This document shows positions 42,655-50,206 of a stretch of 64,000 nucleotides of DNA, piece by piece; position 1 is the stretch's first letter; each line of letters starts with the position of its first letter. The translations under genes were made by a program, and so were the position numbers. The stretch is from Arcticibacter sp. (GTDB lineage Bacteria; Bacteroidota; Bacteroidia; 2-12-FULL-35-15). Under the pieces are notes generated by a model that was not told the origin of the DNA, searched no databases, and saw only the letters and a program-made list of their open reading frames with translations. Where the stretch lies: contig JAJNQB010000019.1 in NCBI GenBank assembly GCA_021155045.1, positions 248,001 through 312,000 of the forward strand, written 5' to 3'.

Positions 42655-42738
42655 TTTTGCCTTATAATACTGTATTTTAAAGAACTTGTGCTATTTTTTT
42701 GGAGCAATAAAAATGCTACCTGCCTTAAAAAAGGATTG

Positions 42739-42769
42739 CAAAAATAGAAATTATTTGTGAAACAGCAAA
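42739..42769 (-). promoter_or_regulatory. Promoter of the tRNA-tuf-rpoC superoperon
   Basis: On the minus strand TTTG (42766-42769) and TATTTTTG (42739-42746) are separated by exactly 19 bp. This is a full match to the Bacteroidota sigma factor consensus TTTG-N19-TAnnTTTG. It lies about 85 bp upstream of the first tRNA. Confidence 0.85.
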
Positions 42770-42857
42770 AAAATAATTGTTTTTTACAAAAAAAAACTAT
42801 ACGCCACTTTTTTGAGCGGCTGCAAATGTACTCAATTATTTATTGCTTGGAATGTTT

Positions 42858-42889
42858 GATAAAAATAAAAAATCAAGCAAAGATGCTTG
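42858..42889 (-). terminator. Terminator after hpf
   Basis: On the minus strand CAAGCA-TCTT-TGCTTG is followed by ATTTTTTATTTTTA. A second hairpin lies just upstream (GCAGTAGCTG/CAGCTGCTGC, 42897-42926). Together they close the hpf transcript before the tRNA operon promoter. Confidence 0.75.
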
Positions 42890-42961
42890 CAAATAAGCAG
42901 TAGCTGATGAGAACACCAGCTGCTGCAATATTGTGGGATATAAAATGTTTTGATTACTGTA

Positions 42962-43261
42962 TTATAAACCTTTCACTTTTTCTTTGTGCTTTTTTACCTG
43001 TGTTTTCAAAGCTCCAAGACTCATATCTACTGCTTCTTCAAAGCTTTTGCATTGTTTTTTTGCGAATAAATCGTTTCCAGGTATGTGCAATCTTATTTCC
43101 GCAATTTTGTTTGAAGCATCTTCAGACTTTTCAAGTTTTAAAACAACATCGCTTCTTAATATTCCATCATAATACTGATTCAGCTTGTCTACACGCTCTT
43201 TTATAAATTCTAAAAGTTTTTTGTCTGCATCGAAATGCACGGATTGAATTTGTACTTTCAT
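42962..43261 (-). CDS. hpf: Ribosome hibernation-promoting factor HPF/RaiA (short form)
   Basis: This 99-residue S30AE-domain protein binds the ribosome in stationary phase and silences it. The opening MKVQIQSVHFDADKKLLEFI, the IRLHIPGNDLFAKKQCKSFE segment and a basic C-terminus (KTQVKKHKEKVKGL) fit the short HPF form; the long-form C-terminal dimerisation domain is absent. It lies 37 bp after xerC and is probably co-transcribed with it. Confidence 0.9.
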   Translation of the reverse strand: MKVQIQSVHFDADKKLLEFIKERVDKLNQYYDGILRSDVVLKLEKSEDASNKIAEIRLHIPGNDLFAKKQCKSFEEAVDMSLGALKTQVKKHKEKVKGL

Positions 43262-43298
43262 AAACTGGTCCTCCTATTTTTTTGTTATTTGTTTTTAA

Positions 43299-44186
43299 TT
43301 ATCCTCTTGGATGTGCTTGTTTGTGTATGTTTTTTAATTTTTCAACGGTATTGTGTGTATAAATTTGTGTTGCCGATAAATTTGCATGCCCTAGCAGATC
43401 TTTAATTGCGTTTAAATCAGCGCCATTGTTTAACATGTGAGTTGCAAATGTGTGACGCAAAACATGGGGGCTTTTTTTGTCAATAGTTGTTATTTGTGAA
43501 AGGTATGACTTAACAATGTTGTAAACAAGTTTTTCGTATATTTTTTTTCCTTTAGTAGTAATAAATAATATTTCAGAACTTTCTATTTTATTTTTCTCAA
43601 GTAAATATGTTTCAATTTGTTTTTTTAAGGTTGTATTAAATGGGATTATTCTTTCTTTATTTCTTTTCCCTAAAACTTTCAATTGATTATTGTACAAGTC
43701 AATATCTCCAATCTTTAAGTTTATCAACTCAGATAAACGTATTCCTGTGGAATAAAAAAGTTCGATAATTAATTTATTTCGTTGCCCTTGAAAGTCATCC
43801 CCAAACTCAACATTATCAAGTAAAATATCCATTTTTTGTTTTTCAACAAAAACGGGTAATCGTTTGGATGTTTTAGGGGCTTGGATTTTTTGCATAGGAT
43901 TTTCCAATACAATTTTTTGTCGTATTAAAAATCGATAAAATGTTTTAAGTGTGGTAATTTTTCGGGTTACAGAGCGAGAGCTTATTTTTTTATTCATCAT
44001 ATCAACTATCCAAGAGCGGATGATTAAATGGTTGATGTCTGCTGAATTATTGGTATTATAGGTTATTTGAATATAATCGGCAAATTGTTGCAAATCGTTT
44101 TGGTAAGCCGTGATGGTGTGATTTGAAAAACGTTTTTCGAATCGAATATAATTTATAAAATCTTCTCTGCAGCTGTCTAAGTTCAT
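43299..44186 (-). CDS. xerC: Tyrosine recombinase XerC/XerD type
   Basis: This site-specific recombinase of 295 residues has an N-terminal SAM-like core-binding domain (FINYIRFEKRFSNHTITAYQ) and a catalytic domain with the full Arg-Lys-His-Arg-His-Tyr set. The Arg is in STGIRLSELINL, the HxxR in SPHVLRHTFATHML, the His in LLGHANLS, and the nucleophile Tyr in ATQIYTH. Size and context (beside hpf and rpsU, not in a mobile element) fit the housekeeping chromosome-dimer recombinase rather than an integrase. The ATG comes directly after the T run of the rpsU terminator. Confidence 0.9.
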   Translation of the reverse strand: MNLDSCREDFINYIRFEKRFSNHTITAYQNDLQQFADYIQITYNTNNSADINHLIIRSWIVDMMNKKISSRSVTRKITTLKTFYRFLIRQKIVLENPMQKIQAPKTSKRLPVFVEKQKMDILLDNVEFGDDFQGQRNKLIIELFYSTGIRLSELINLKIGDIDLYNNQLKVLGKRNKERIIPFNTTLKKQIETYLLEKNKIESSEILFITTKGKKIYEKLVYNIVKSYLSQITTIDKKSPHVLRHTFATHMLNNGADLNAIKDLLGHANLSATQIYTHNTVEKLKNIHKQAHPRG

Positions 44187-44261
44187 AAAAAAAGGAAAGA
44201 TACACTCTTCTACGATAATAACCTTAAAAAGTTATATGAATGAAGTGTATCTTTCCTTTTT
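44187..44261 (-). terminator. Long rpsU terminator abutting the xerC start
   Basis: The 18-nt arms (44189-44206 and 44244-44261) pair perfectly around a 37-nt loop that holds a smaller ATAAC/GTTAT stem. On the minus strand the 3' arm ends in a run of T's directly before the xerC ATG. The same arm contains TATCTTTC, one base off a -7 element, so it may also serve xerC expression. Confidence 0.75.
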
Positions 44262-44284
44262 AAATAGAAAAATATTGTTAAAAT

Positions 44285-44479
44285 TTAATCTTCTGCGTTG
44301 CGTTGTAATTTCTGAACGTAGATAGCTTTAATTTTTCTTTCACGTAATCTAACAGATGGTTTTGTGAACTTTTGGCGCTCACGTAATTCTTTAACAACAC
44401 CTGTTTTTTCGAATTTCTTTTTATACTTTTTCAGCGCTTTTTCAATAGTATCGCCTTCTTTAACTTGAATTATTAACAT
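44285..44479 (-). CDS. rpsU: Ribosomal protein bS21
   Basis: This 64-residue small-subunit protein has the family opening MLIIQVKEGDTIEKALKKYK and a basic stretch (RERQKFTKPSVRLRERKIKA) involved in initiation-site recognition. A -7 element and a strong terminator flank it, so it is chiefly monocistronic. Confidence 0.95.
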   Translation of the reverse strand: MLIIQVKEGDTIEKALKKYKKKFEKTGVVKELRERQKFTKPSVRLRERKIKAIYVQKLQRNAED

Positions 44480-44511
44480 TACTTTATGTTTTAATTTTTA
44501 TAAATGGGTTG

Positions 44512-44519
44512 CAAATATA
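44512..44519 (-). promoter_or_regulatory. -7 element of rpsU
   Basis: On the minus strand TATATTTG matches TAnnTTTG exactly, about 32 bp before the rpsU ATG. The -33 position at 19 bp does not match. Confidence 0.5.
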
Positions 44520-44555
44520 TAACTTTTTCCAAAATTATGCATTTTCAATGTAAAT

Positions 44556-45695
44556 TTATTTCAATATTTCTCTAGAAATAACTAATTTTTGAATTTCTGA
44601 GGTTCCTTCACCTATAGTACAAAGTTTACTATCTCTATAATATTTTTCAGCGGGGAAGTCTTTTGTATAGCCATATCCACCGAATACTTGAACAGCATCG
44701 TTTGATACTTTTACTGCTACTTCGGAAGCATAATATTTAGCAAATGCTCCTTCTTTAGTCATTTTTAAACCTTTATTTTTTCTATCGGCTGCTAAATAAG
44801 TTAATAATTCGGCTGCTTCAATTTCTGTTGCCATATCCGCCAACTTAAATCCTATTGCTTGAAACTGAGAAATTGGTTTTCCAAATTGTTCTCGTTCTTT
44901 TGAATATTTTACTGCTGCTTCAAATGCTCCTTTGGCAATTCCAACCGACAATGCAGCTATTGAAATTCGACCGCCATCAAGTACTTTCATTGCTTGGATA
45001 AAACCTTCCCCTTCTTTGCCCAACATTTGGTCTTTGTGCACACGGCAATTATTAAAAATAAGCTCTGCCGTTTCTGAAGCACGCATTCCTAATTTATTTT
45101 CTTTTTTGCCAGAACTAAATCCTGGCGTTCCTTTTTCGATAACAAAAGCTGTCATTCCATGAGAATCACCTTTTTCTCCTGTGCGAACAATCACTACAGC
45201 TACATTTCCTGTTATTGCATGTGTAATAAAGTTTTTAGAACCATTAATTACATAAAAATCTCCATCTTTTACAGCAGTTGTGTGCATTCCTCCTGCGTCA
45301 GAACCAGTTCCTGTTTCTGTTAATCCCCAAGCACCAATCCATTCGGCTGTTGCCAATTTTGGCAAGTATTTTTTCTTTTGTTCTTCATTACCAAATGCCA
45401 TTATGTGACCTGTACACAAAGAATTATGAGCAGCCATTGATAAGCCTATTGAACCACAAATTTTTGACAATTCAACTATTGCAGTTACATATTCTGTATA
45501 AGAAAATCCAGAACCTCCATATTGTTCAGGAACAAGAACACCCATCAATCCAAGTTCTCCAAGTTTTTTAAATACTTCTATAGGAAATTCTTGCGACTCA
45601 TCCCATTCCATCATTTTTGGTTTGATGTTTTCTTCTCCAAATTTTTTAATCATGTCAGCAATCATTTGCTGATTTTCATTTTTACTAAAATCCAT
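44556..45695 (-). CDS. Acyl-CoA dehydrogenase (short-chain type)
   Basis: This 379-residue FAD enzyme introduces the first double bond in fatty acyl-CoA oxidation. The helical N-terminal domain (FSKNENQQMIADMIKKFGEE), the FAD-contacting AWGLTETGTGSDA and the C-terminal helices are complete. The catalytic glutamate lies in CTIGEGTSEIQ, the position used by short- and medium-chain members. The exact chain length preference cannot be told. It is a single gene with its own -7 element. Confidence 0.92.
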   Translation of the reverse strand: MDFSKNENQQMIADMIKKFGEENIKPKMMEWDESQEFPIEVFKKLGELGLMGVLVPEQYGGSGFSYTEYVTAIVELSKICGSIGLSMAAHNSLCTGHIMAFGNEEQKKKYLPKLATAEWIGAWGLTETGTGSDAGGMHTTAVKDGDFYVINGSKNFITHAITGNVAVVIVRTGEKGDSHGMTAFVIEKGTPGFSSGKKENKLGMRASETAELIFNNCRVHKDQMLGKEGEGFIQAMKVLDGGRISIAALSVGIAKGAFEAAVKYSKEREQFGKPISQFQAIGFKLADMATEIEAAELLTYLAADRKNKGLKMTKEGAFAKYYASEVAVKVSNDAVQVFGGYGYTKDFPAEKYYRDSKLCTIGEGTSEIQKLVISREILK

Positions 45696-45717
45696 CGTGT
45701 AGTTTTTTATGAGGCGA

Positions 45718-45725
45718 CAAAAATA
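45718..45725 (-). promoter_or_regulatory. -7 element of the acyl-CoA dehydrogenase gene
   Basis: On the minus strand TATTTTTG matches TAnnTTTG exactly, 22 bp before the ATG at 45695. No -33 TTTG at the usual spacing. Confidence 0.5.
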
Positions 45726-45833
45726 TAAATTTTATTGAAAATTTAGGCTTTCTTGTTCGTGAAATAATATCAATTTGCTTTTTTATTTTAAAAACAACGT
45801 TATATATTCGCATCTGTTTCTTATCAGGGAAAA

Positions 45834-47108
45834 ATGACAGAAGATTTTTTACACTACTTATGGAAGTTCAAGTTGTTGGATAATCTTAATCTAAAAACAA
45901 CTTCAGACGAAATTATTGAACTACTAAAAACAGGAGAGCATAATTTTGATGCTGGTCCTGATTTTTTTAATGGTAAGTTAAAAATTGGAAAAACAGTTTG
46001 GGCTGGAAATATTGAAATACATGTAAATGCAAGTGATTGGGAGAAACACAAGCACAATACCAATAAAGCATTTGACAATATTATTTTACACGTAGTTTAC
46101 AATGCTGACATTCAAATTAAAAGAGCAAACGGAGAGTTGATACCTACGTTAGAAGTTAAAAATAAGTTTAACCCCAAACTTTACAACAATTATTTGAATT
46201 TTAAATCGAGTAAAGAATGGATTCCTTGTGCAAAACAAATCCATCTTACTCCTCAAATGATTATAAACTCTACAATAGATAAGCTCTTGCTTGAGCGCTT
46301 AGAAAGAAAAGCCATAGTAGTAAAAAACAGCTTACAACTAAATAAAAACAATTGGGAAGAAACTTTTTATCATCACTTAGCTAGAAATTTTGGTTTTAAT
46401 ACAAATGCTGAACCATTTGAATTACTTGCAAAATCAACACCTTTAAATGTACTTGCAAAACATAAAAATAGTTTATTACAATTGGAAGCAATTTTATTGG
46501 GGCAAGCAGGTTTTTTAGATGAACATTATTCAGATGCCTATATTTTGTCGCTACAAAATGAATATACATTACTTAAACACAAATTCAAATTACAATCCAT
46601 TGATAAACATTTGTGGAAATTTTTACGGTTGTATCCGGCTAATTTTCCGATCATAAGAATTGCTCAGTTTGCCGATTTAGTTTATCGTTCATCGCATCTT
46701 TTTTCAAAAATTATTGAAGCAGAAAATATTGAAGCTATAAAAAAATTGTTGACTGCAAATGTTTCAGAATACTGGGACTATCACTATAAATTTGAAACAA
46801 TCAGCAATAAAAAATCAAAATCGTTAGGCTCTCAATCTATTGATATAATTATCATTAATACGGTAGTGCCTTTTTTATTTGTTTATGGTAAGCAGATGAA
46901 TGATGAAAAATATATTGACCGAGCGATTTTATTTTTGGAAAAAATAAAAGGAGAAAAAAACAGTATTACAAAAAGTTGGGACGAGCTTAAAATTCCAATA
47001 AATACAGCATACAATACACAAGCTTTATTACAATTAAAAAAAGAATATTGTTCGCAAAAAAAATGTTTGCAATGTGGTATTGGAAACTATTTATTAAAAA
47101 ATGTTTAA
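45834..47108 (+). CDS. DUF2851 family protein
   Basis: This 424-residue protein matches the DUF2851 family of Bacteroidota over its whole length: MTEDFLHYLWKFKLL, GEHNFDAGPDFFNGKLKIG, and VWAGNIEIHVNASDWEKHKH. The GNIEIH and NIILHVVY segments resemble a compact beta core, and the C-terminus ends with a cysteine cluster (CSQKKCLQCGIG). The biochemical function is not known to me. A PspC-domain gene follows 28 bp downstream. Confidence 0.85.
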   Translation: MTEDFLHYLWKFKLLDNLNLKTTSDEIIELLKTGEHNFDAGPDFFNGKLKIGKTVWAGNIEIHVNASDWEKHKHNTNKAFDNIILHVVYNADIQIKRANGELIPTLEVKNKFNPKLYNNYLNFKSSKEWIPCAKQIHLTPQMIINSTIDKLLLERLERKAIVVKNSLQLNKNNWEETFYHHLARNFGFNTNAEPFELLAKSTPLNVLAKHKNSLLQLEAILLGQAGFLDEHYSDAYILSLQNEYTLLKHKFKLQSIDKHLWKFLRLYPANFPIIRIAQFADLVYRSSHLFSKIIEAENIEAIKKLLTANVSEYWDYHYKFETISNKKSKSLGSQSIDIIIINTVVPFLFVYGKQMNDEKYIDRAILFLEKIKGEKNSITKSWDELKIPINTAYNTQALLQLKKEYCSQKKCLQCGIGNYLLKNV

Positions 47109-47136
47109 ATTAGCCCTTGAATAAAACTAAAAAAGG

Positions 47137-47367
47137 ATGATTCAAAAAATACAAAACTGGTTTGAACAAAAAGCTTTTGGTGTTTGCAATTGGTGGGGAC
47201 ACAAGCTGGGAATAAGCGCAACAAAAATTCGATTGTATTTTATTTATTTATCATTTTTTACAATTGGCTCTCCTATTATTATTTACTTTATAATGGCATT
47301 TATATTGGAAAACAAAGCGTTTTTTAAACCATTTAAGAACAAACGCAAAAGCGTTTGGGATTTATAA
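47137..47367 (+). CDS. PspC-domain small membrane protein
   Basis: This 76-residue protein has a PspC-like pattern: an N-terminal amphipathic part (FGVCNWWGHKLGISATKIRL) leads into one long hydrophobic helix (YFIYLSFFTIGSPIIIYFIM) and a basic end. PspC proteins take part in envelope-stress signalling in proteobacteria; here the role is unknown. It lies between DUF2851 and the potassium channel gene and is probably co-transcribed, with 3 bp to the next start. Confidence 0.75.
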   Translation: MIQKIQNWFEQKAFGVCNWWGHKLGISATKIRLYFIYLSFFTIGSPIIIYFIMAFILENKAFFKPFKNKRKSVWDL

Positions 47368-47370
47368 TTT

Positions 47371-48390
47371 TTGTTCACATTGAATAGTTTTCGACAATTT
47401 TCGCGCCTTTTCATCCCTTTGGGATTAATCATATTAATTGTTTTAATTGGAATAATTGGATTTTGCTTAATAGAAGGCTATAGTGTTTTCGATGCTTTTT
47501 ATATGACTGTAATAACGGTTGCTACTGTTGGCTTTCAGGAGATCCAGCCTTTATCTGACCAAGGGCGATTATTTACAATTTTTTTAATTATAACAAGTTT
47601 TGGTACATTTGCTTATGCGGTAACATCAATTTCAAAGTATGTAGTTGATGGAGAATTAAATCAATATTTTAAAAACTTTAAAGTGAGTGCAGCAATAGAT
47701 AAATTAGAAAACCATGTAATTATTTGTGGTTATGGGCGTAACGGGCGACAAGCTTCTCATGTTTTAAAAAAACACGACACTCGTTTTGTGGTAGTAGAAC
47801 AAAAAAAAGATGTTGTTACTTCTATCAATCATAAATATTCCGATTTGGTTTTAGATGGTGATGCCACACAAGACGATGTACTTATTAAAGCAGGAATAAC
47901 TCGTGCAAAAGCTTTAATTACAACACTTCCAATTGATGCAGATAATTTATTTATTGTTTTAACTGCTAGAACATTAAATCCAAAATTGATAATTATTAGT
48001 CGCGCTTCTGAAGATAATTCGGATAAAAAATTAAAACTTGCTGGTGCTGATAATGTTATAATGCCTGATAAAATTGGTGGTGCTCACATGGCTTCCTTAG
48101 TTGAAAAACCAGATATTATGGAGTTTGTTGATTATATTACTGGGCAAGGCGGAGACAATATTAGACTGGAAGAAATAGAATTTTCTTCCTTAGCAAATTC
48201 CTTTACAAACAAAACAATTCGCGAATTGCAAGTGCGCGATAAATCTGGTGCAAACATTATCGGTTTTAAAATTGCTAATGGCGAATACATTATAAATCCA
48301 AGCCCTGATACAAAAATTACACACGATGCAAAACTTTTTGTTTTAGGTACTACTGACCAAATTAAAAAACTAAAAGAATTACTAGTTTAG
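47371..48390 (+). CDS. Two-TM potassium channel with RCK (TrkA-N/TrkA-C) domains
   Basis: This 339-residue channel subunit has TM1 (LFIPLGLIILIVLIGIIGF), a pore helix and filter, TM2 (LFTIFLIITSFGTFAYAV), a TrkA-N Rossmann domain (HVIICGYGRNGRQASHVLKK) and a C-terminal TrkA-C region. The filter reads TVGFQ at residues 52-56 instead of TVGYG, with Gln at the last glycine position. The start is TTG at 47371 or 47380; no ATG is positioned before TM1. It follows the PspC gene by 3 bp. Confidence 0.85.
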   Translation: MFTLNSFRQFSRLFIPLGLIILIVLIGIIGFCLIEGYSVFDAFYMTVITVATVGFQEIQPLSDQGRLFTIFLIITSFGTFAYAVTSISKYVVDGELNQYFKNFKVSAAIDKLENHVIICGYGRNGRQASHVLKKHDTRFVVVEQKKDVVTSINHKYSDLVLDGDATQDDVLIKAGITRAKALITTLPIDADNLFIVLTARTLNPKLIIISRASEDNSDKKLKLAGADNVIMPDKIGGAHMASLVEKPDIMEFVDYITGQGGDNIRLEEIEFSSLANSFTNKTIRELQVRDKSGANIIGFKIANGEYIINPSPDTKITHDAKLFVLGTTDQIKKLKELLV

Positions 48391-48406
48391 TTTTCTAATA
48401 ATTTTT

Positions 48407-49318
48407 ATGAAAAAAATTCTCATCACCGGAAGCAATGGATTATTAGGACAAAAACTAATTTATCGACTATTAGAAAAAAATACATTTCAAATTATTGCAA
48501 CATCTGTTGGAGCAAATAGAATTCTTAAACAAGATGGTTATGTTTATGAATCACTTGATATTACTAATAAAAAACAAGTTGATACAGTTTTTGAAAAACA
48601 TCAACCCGATATTATTATTAATACAGCAGCAATGACAAATGTGGATGCCTGTGAAACAAAACGAGAAGAATGTTGGGCACTAAATGTTACTGCAGTAAAA
48701 AATATTATTGATGCAATTGTTGCATACAAAAGCGATTGCCATTTTATTCACTTATCAACTGATTTTATTTTTGATGGAGAAAAAGGAAGTGAATACACCG
48801 AAACAGATATCCCCAACCCACTAAGTTATTATGCTTTGTCGAAATGGGAAGCAGAAAAACTTTTGATTGAAAATAAAATAAAATGGGCTATTGCACGAAC
48901 CATCATTGTATTTGGAATTGTTGATAATATGAGTCGATCAAATATTGTACTTTGGGCAAAAGATGCATTAACAAAAGGACAAAAAATAAATGTGGTGGAT
49001 GATCAATTTCGTTCGCCCACGCTTGCAGAAGACTTAGCAGAAGGATGTATTTTAATTGCAGAAAAAAATGCAACAGGCATTTTAAATATTGCAGGACCAG
49101 CTACTTTTAGTGTGTTGGAACTTGTAAATAAAGTTGCTGATTTTTGGAAGCTGGATAAAAATTTAATTACTCCATCAAAATCTAACACATTAAACCAACC
49201 AGCAAAACGCCCGCCAAGAACAGGATTGGATATTTCTAAAGCAAAAAAAGAATTAGGTTATTCTCCCCACACATTTGAAGAGGGGTTGAAAGTATTGGAT
49301 GAACAGTTGAAAAAATAA
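48407..49318 (+). CDS. RmlD-like NAD(P)-dependent sugar-nucleotide reductase
   Basis: This 303-residue extended SDR resembles dTDP-4-dehydrorhamnose reductases. The Rossmann motif is ITGSNGLLGQKLI, then PDIIINTAAMTNVDACE, LSTDFIFDG and the catalytic pair YYALSKWEAE, with DDQFRSPTLAEDLAEG near the end. No other dTDP-rhamnose genes are nearby, so the substrate may differ. It lies 16 bp after the channel gene, possibly the last gene of that run, and a terminator follows. Confidence 0.82.
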   Translation: MKKILITGSNGLLGQKLIYRLLEKNTFQIIATSVGANRILKQDGYVYESLDITNKKQVDTVFEKHQPDIIINTAAMTNVDACETKREECWALNVTAVKNIIDAIVAYKSDCHFIHLSTDFIFDGEKGSEYTETDIPNPLSYYALSKWEAEKLLIENKIKWAIARTIIVFGIVDNMSRSNIVLWAKDALTKGQKINVVDDQFRSPTLAEDLAEGCILIAEKNATGILNIAGPATFSVLELVNKVADFWKLDKNLITPSKSNTLNQPAKRPPRTGLDISKAKKELGYSPHTFEEGLKVLDEQLKK

Positions 49319-49428
49319 ATATTTTAATTATCTGTTGATTATTAGGGCAGTTCAAATAATGAACTTTCTATTTAGTTTTAATTTTTAGAACCGCCCATTA
49401 ATTTAACCCTAAACACTTAATTAAACTC

Positions 49429-49465
49429 AAGGAAACAAAATAAATATTTTTTGTTTCCTTTTTTT
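49429..49465 (+). terminator. Intrinsic terminator after the RmlD-like gene
   Basis: AAGGAAACAAAA pairs with TTTTGTTTCCTT around a short loop and a T run follows. It separates the reductase from the tetR operon. A weaker inverted repeat (GGGCAGTTC/GAACCGCCC, 49345-49396) lies upstream. Confidence 0.8.
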
Positions 49466-49515
49466 ATTCTCATTATCAATGCATTACAATAAAAAATTTA
49501 AAATTTCGCATTGGA

Positions 49516-49549
49516 AACTTTGGAAATAAAAAATGTTTCCATAGTTTTG
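49516..49549 (+). promoter_or_regulatory. Promoter embedded in a TetR-type operator palindrome
   Basis: AACTTTGGAAA (49516-49526) and TTTCCATAGTT (49536-49546) are inverted copies at 10 of 11 positions around a 9-bp spacer. Within them, TTTG (49519-49522) and TAGTTTTG (49542-49549) lie exactly 19 bp apart, a full match to TTTG-N19-TAnnTTTG. A repressor on the palindrome would block both promoter elements. The tetR ATG is 30 bp downstream. Confidence 0.8.
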
Positions 49550-49579
49550 CGCTCGAAATTATTTAACCCCTATATAAAA

Positions 49580-50194
49580 ATGGAAACAAAAGACAGAATA
49601 CTGAAAGGTGCCGAAGAGCTGTTTTTTAAGTTCGGAATTAAAAGTGTTACGATGGATGATATTGCAAAACATCTTGCTATCTCCAAAAAAACTATTTATC
49701 AATTTTACTCCGACAAAAATGAAATTGTAGAAACGCTTATGCAATATTCATTGAAACAAGATGAATGTGAATTTCAGCAAATTCAAAATGAGTCTGAAAA
49801 TATGATTGAAGAAGTAATGAATATGATGAAACATATCGGAGCAATGTTTACAAAAATAAATCCCAATATTTTTTACGATTTGCAAAAATATCATCCAAAG
49901 GCATGGGCTCAATTTAAAGTTTTTAAGCATGAGTGTATTGCCAAAATGATTGAAGCCTCTATCGAAAGAGGAAAAAAAGAAGGGACAGTTCGTCCAGATA
50001 TAAATTCAAAAATACTATCACGTATGCGTATGGAGCAAATTGAAATGGGCTTAAACCCTGAGATTTTTAATCCTGCAGAATATAAAATTTTAGATGTTCA
50101 ACTATCATTAATCGATCATTTTTTGCACGGCATCTGCACATTAAAAGGACATAAGCTTATCAATAAATACAAACAAATTATAGAAGAAGAATAA
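49580..50194 (+). CDS. TetR/AcrR family regulator
   Basis: From the ATG at 49580 (204 residues, METKDRILKGAEELFFKFGI) the N-terminal helix-turn-helix reads SVTMDDIAKHLAISKKTIYQ followed by FYSDKNEIVETL. A helical ligand-binding domain fills the rest. An ATG at 49511 lies inside the operator/promoter and is unlikely. The gene is first in an export operon, 12 bp before tolC. Together with the palindrome over its promoter, this indicates autorepression released by an exported compound or membrane signal. Confidence 0.88.
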   Translation: METKDRILKGAEELFFKFGIKSVTMDDIAKHLAISKKTIYQFYSDKNEIVETLMQYSLKQDECEFQQIQNESENMIEEVMNMMKHIGAMFTKINPNIFYDLQKYHPKAWAQFKVFKHECIAKMIEASIERGKKEGTVRPDINSKILSRMRMEQIEMGLNPEIFNPAEYKILDVQLSLIDHFLHGICTLKGHKLINKYKQIIEEE

Positions 50195-50206
50195 ACAAAA
50201 CATTAT

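Noticed and set aside
43299..44186. Phage or integrative-element integrase
   Set aside because: The recombinase is complete but lies between rpsU and hpf with no attachment repeats or mobile cargo; the size and motifs fit the housekeeping Xer type.
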